A stretch of 8,440 nt of DNA. Source: JBHJOF01 sp050330055 (GTDB lineage Bacteria; Pseudomonadota; Alphaproteobacteria; Kiloniellales; JAKSDN01). How positions within the stretch are numbered: the stretch's first letter is position 1; the number at the start of each line of letters is the position of its first letter. The DNA lies in the NCBI GenBank assembly GCA_050330055.1, contig JBHJOF010000236.1, forward strand, positions 1 to 8,440. The letters are read 5' to 3'. Shown piece after piece: positions 6,506 to 8,440 of the stretch. The position numbers and the translations under genes are program-made. The notes under the pieces were generated by a model. It did no database searches and was not told where the DNA came from. It saw nothing but the letters and a program-made list of their open reading frames with translations.

Positions 6506-7327
6506 ATGCTGATGTCGCGCCGTCTCTTGGCCGCCTTGGCGGTCTGGCTGCTCGCCGCTGGCACCGCGCTCGCCGCGGCGCCGGAGCACGATCCCTGGAC
6601 CGACCTGCGCGAGGCGCTGTTCGAGCAGCGGCCGATCGCCGAGGACGGCTCCGTGATCGCGCTGGAGGCACCCTACCGGGCCTACGATGCGGCCATCGTG
6701 CCGATCACCATGAAGGCGCTGCAGCCGCAGGAGCCCGAGCGCTACATCAAGACGCTGACCCTGGTGATCGACAAGAACCCGGCGCCGGTCGCGGCGGTCT
6801 TTCACCTAAGCCCGCTGAGCGGCGACGCAACCATTGCCACCCGGGTGCGGGTCAACGAGTACACCAACGTGCGCGCCATCGCCGAACTGAACGACGGCTC
6901 GCTGCACATGGCGAGCAAGTTCGTCAAGGCGGCCGGCGGCTGCTCAGCCCCGGCGCTGAAGGACCAGGAGGCGTCGCTCGCCCGGCTCGGCAAGATCAAG
7001 CTGAAGCAGACTGCGGCGGGCTCCGGCCAGCCCCGCCAGGCGCAGCTCCTGATCAGCCATCCCAACTACTCCGGCCTGCAGATGGACCAGCTCACCCGGC
7101 ACTACATCCCGGCGGACTTCGTGCAGGACATCGAGGTGAGCCACGGCGGCCAGACCATCCTGACCGTGGAGGGCGCCATCTCGCTGAGCGAGGACCCCAG
7201 CATCCACTTCAGCTTCCTGCCGCAGGGGCCCACTGGAAAGCCGGGCGACATCAGCGTCTGGGTACGCGACACCGAAGGCCGGGTCTTCGAGGGCAGCTGG
7301 CCGCTCGACTCGCCCGCAGGCTCCTAG
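6506..7327 (+). CDS. Quinoprotein dehydrogenase-associated SoxYZ-like carrier (SoxY-SoxZ fusion)
   Basis: Predicted 273-residue periplasmic carrier. Residues 1-25 are a signal peptide (RR at 5-6, hydrophobic 8-18, ALAAA). Residues about 28-150 resemble SoxY and end in AAGGCSAP, where C146 corresponds to the cysteine that SoxY carries on its flexible C-terminal arm to hold substrate covalently. Residues about 176-266 resemble SoxZ (LLISHPNYSG through WVRDTEGRVFEGSWP). In thiosulfate oxidation SoxY and SoxZ are separate; the fused form is the family found with PQQ dehydrogenases. GGAGG lies 7 bases before the ATG, and the gap from the hydrolase is 53 bases, so they likely share a transcript. 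The carried group is unknown. It meets the next gene tail to tail with only 12 bases between the stop codons. Confidence 0.92.
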   Translation: MLMSRRLLAALAVWLLAAGTALAAAPEHDPWTDLREALFEQRPIAEDGSVIALEAPYRAYDAAIVPITMKALQPQEPERYIKTLTLVIDKNPAPVAAVFHLSPLSGDATIATRVRVNEYTNVRAIAELNDGSLHMASKFVKAAGGCSAPALKDQEASLARLGKIKLKQTAAGSGQPRQAQLLISHPNYSGLQMDQLTRHYIPADFVQDIEVSHGGQTILTVEGAISLSEDPSIHFSFLPQGPTGKPGDISVWVRDTEGRVFEGSWPLDSPAGS

Positions 7328-7339
7328 CCGCGTCCAAGC

Positions 7340-7720
7340 CTAAAAGCAGCGCACCTCGCCCTCGGCCTGGGCCCGGCGCAGCTCGTCGACCAGGGCGGTG
7401 ACCACCTTGCCGTCCTTGAACAGGACCGCCTTCTCGCCGCTGATCTGGCGCAGGCTCAGCACCGTCTCGGCCTGGACGTAGCGGTCGTAGGGCACGATCG
7501 AGGCGATCACGTCGATGCTGCAGGAGCAGCGCTGCAGCGCCTCGACCGTCTGGCCGTTGCTCGCCATGCAGGCGAAGACGTAGTCGGCCCGCGCCGCCGT
7601 CGGGTAGTCGTTGTCGCCCATCGCCGCCTGGGCTCCCAGCGAGGCCGTCGTCAGCAGCGCCGCCGCCAGGACGCCCGCCAGCCGGGCATGCAATCCGATC
7701 GAGTAGGTCATGACGGACAT
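7340..7720 (-). CDS. Small exported four-cysteine protein, function unknown
   Basis: Predicted 126-residue protein, not named with confidence. Residues about 1-33 look like a signal peptide (hydrophobic core about 14-28, GAQAA at the end), giving a mature protein of about 93 residues. It has four cysteines: C51 in YVFACMASNGQT, C65 and C67 in QRCSCSID, and C125 two residues from the C-terminus. Two disulfides or metal binding are possible; there is no CXXCH, so it is not a cytochrome c. I recall similar unnamed proteins beside quinoprotein clusters, but cannot cite a family. The ATG at 7720 has no clear Shine-Dalgarno; a second in-frame ATG at 7711 also lacks one and would still leave a signal peptide. 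It is convergent with the SoxYZ-like gene and divergent from the zincin-like gene. The clean signal peptide and cysteine pattern argue it is real. Confidence 0.75.
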   Translation of the reverse strand: MSVMTYSIGLHARLAGVLAAALLTTASLGAQAAMGDNDYPTAARADYVFACMASNGQTVEALQRCSCSIDVIASIVPYDRYVQAETVLSLRQISGEKAVLFKDGKVVTALVDELRRAQAEGEVRCF

Positions 7721-7823
7721 GATATACTAATCTGGTGCGCGATGGGAACTGGGGCAGCTCTCCCGGCGTTGTTTCAATGCTTTAGACGCACCGCAAGAAC
7801 ACTGCAAGAATACGTGGAAGCGC
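7721..7823. promoter_or_regulatory. Divergent promoter region with an AT-rich island
   Basis: This 103-base gap separates two genes transcribed away from each other. ATATACTAAT at about 7722-7731 is an AT-rich island in GC-rich surroundings. It gives TATACT on the plus strand (7723-7728), five of six consensus bases, and TAGTATAT on the minus strand, immediately before the ATG at 7720. Neither direction has a convincing -35 box at the right distance. A promoter in one or both directions is likely but the exact boxes are not fixed. Confidence 0.4.
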
Positions 7824-8255
7824 ATGATGGATGGGACCGCGCTGGCCAAGCTGGTCGGCGAGCTCTTGATCGCGATCCAGCTCCTGACCGGCCATCCGCT
7901 GCCGGAGCGCGAGCCGCTGGTCGCCTTCGTGCCGCATGCGGTGCTTGAGCAGCAGGCCTGCGGCCGCCCCTGCGAGGTTTACGGCTGGTTCCCGCCGGGC
8001 GACACGATCTACCTCGACGAGCGGCTCGATCCCCTCGAGGACGTCCATGCCCGCAGCATCCTGGTGCACGAGCTGGTCCATTTCCTGCAGCAGGAGGAAG
8101 GCACCTACGCCCTGCCGGCAAGCTGCCGGGCCTGGGTCGAGCGCGAGCGCGAGGCCTTCGACGTGCAGATGCGCTGGCTGGCCCAGCAGGACGCGAACGG
8201 CTATAGCCGGGCGCGCATCGCCCACATGCCGCTCCGCTATGTCTGCGACGAGTAA
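7824..8255 (+). CDS. Small HELVH zincin-like protein (DUF6647-like)
   Basis: Predicted 143-residue protein with the zinc metallopeptidase motif HELVH at 82-86 within SILVHELVHFLQQ. A following helix, with E106, E108 and E110 before AFDVQ, could supply the third metal ligand, as in other small zincins. It resembles the DUF6647 family as I remember it; proteolytic activity is not shown. C46, C50, C101 and C141 are present, with CGRPC at 46-50 as a possible disulfide. The N-terminus (residues 6-21) is moderately hydrophobic but interrupted by Glu and lacks a typical cleavage site, so export is uncertain. The start is ATGATG at 7824 or 7827; GGAAG lies only 4 bases before the first, which is close. 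It is transcribed away from the four-cysteine protein and towards another gene starting at 8421. Confidence 0.75.
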   Translation: MMDGTALAKLVGELLIAIQLLTGHPLPEREPLVAFVPHAVLEQQACGRPCEVYGWFPPGDTIYLDERLDPLEDVHARSILVHELVHFLQQEEGTYALPASCRAWVEREREAFDVQMRWLAQQDANGYSRARIAHMPLRYVCDE

Positions 8256-8342
8256 GGCGTTAACGGCCTGGGTTCACTGTCGCGATCCCCAGGACGCGCC
8301 CCGCGCCTATGTCCGACGTGCCGGCAAGGGTTCCGAGGCGAC

Positions 8343-8372
8343 CCGGCCGGGGGCGAATTGCGTGGCGGCCGG
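8343..8372 (+). repeat. Short inverted repeat after the zincin-like gene
   Basis: CCGGCCG at 8343-8349 and CGGCCGG at 8366-8372 can form a 7 bp stem around a 16-base loop. No T-run follows, and it overlaps a candidate promoter, so a terminator role is weak. Confidence 0.3.
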
Positions 8373-8386
8373 AATTCAGTCATAAA
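8358..8386 (+). promoter_or_regulatory. Candidate promoter for the gene starting at 8421
   Basis: TTGCGT (8358-8363) and CATAAA (8381-8386) are 17 bases apart; they match 3 and 4 of 6 consensus positions. The location, about 35 bases before a start codon with a good ribosome binding site, is sensible. Pattern match only. Confidence 0.3.
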
Positions 8387-8420
8387 TCGGTCTCAAGCAT
8401 AGGCCTGGGGAGGCGCTAGC

Positions 8421-8440
8421 ATGGACAACCGCGTCTTGGC
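8421..8440 (+). CDS. Start of a truncated gene at the right edge
   Basis: An ATG at 8421 follows GGAGG (8409-8413) by 7 bases, a textbook spacing. Only MDNRVL and part of a seventh codon are inside the window, so the product cannot be named. It is on the same strand as the zincin-like gene, 165 bases downstream, and may have its own promoter. Confidence 0.6.

Overview
The window is a quinoprotein (PQQ) alcohol oxidation locus from a GC-rich Gram-negative bacterium. High GC in every gene, good Shine-Dalgarno sites, many Sec-type signal peptides and a XoxF closest in remembered sequence to the XoxF5 type point to an alphaproteobacterium. This is inferred from composition and families only; genus cannot be read from the sequence.

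Layout. Reading leftwards from about 4200 on the minus strand is a three-gene lanthanide methanol dehydrogenase cluster: xoxF (4199-2406), a four-cysteine cytochrome c of the XoxG kind (2160-1654), and a XoxJ-type periplasmic binding protein fused to a rhodanese-like CXXCW domain (1532-129). Strong hairpins lie in both gaps between these genes (2350-2383 and 1611-1643). Reading rightwards from 4636 on the plus strand is a second exported set: a pentapeptide-repeat protein, a metallo-beta-lactamase-fold hydrolase overlapping it by 4 bases, and a fused SoxY-SoxZ carrier. The hydrolase and carrier match the families known as 'quinoprotein relay system zinc metallohydrolase' and 'quinoprotein dehydrogenase-associated SoxYZ-like carrier'. 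The two sets diverge from a 436-base intergenic region that should hold both promoters.

Beyond these, a small exported four-cysteine protein of unknown function lies on the minus strand (7720-7340), almost touching the end of the SoxYZ gene. A small HELVH zincin-like protein (7824-8255) points the other way. The first bases of another plus-strand gene begin at 8421 behind a good ribosome binding site.

How it works together. XoxF oxidises methanol or another small alcohol in the periplasm using PQQ and a lanthanide, and XoxG takes the electrons. The XoxJ-like protein probably helps XoxF mature or become active. The rhodanese-like domain, SoxYZ-like swinging cysteine and SoxH-like hydrolase together suggest a periplasmic sulfur-based carrier relay attached to the dehydrogenase; its chemistry is unproven. 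The most novel points are the XoxJ-rhodanese fusion, the exported pentapeptide protein coupled to the hydrolase, and the two small uncharacterised proteins at the right end. No tRNA, rRNA, CRISPR array or intact mobile element was seen.
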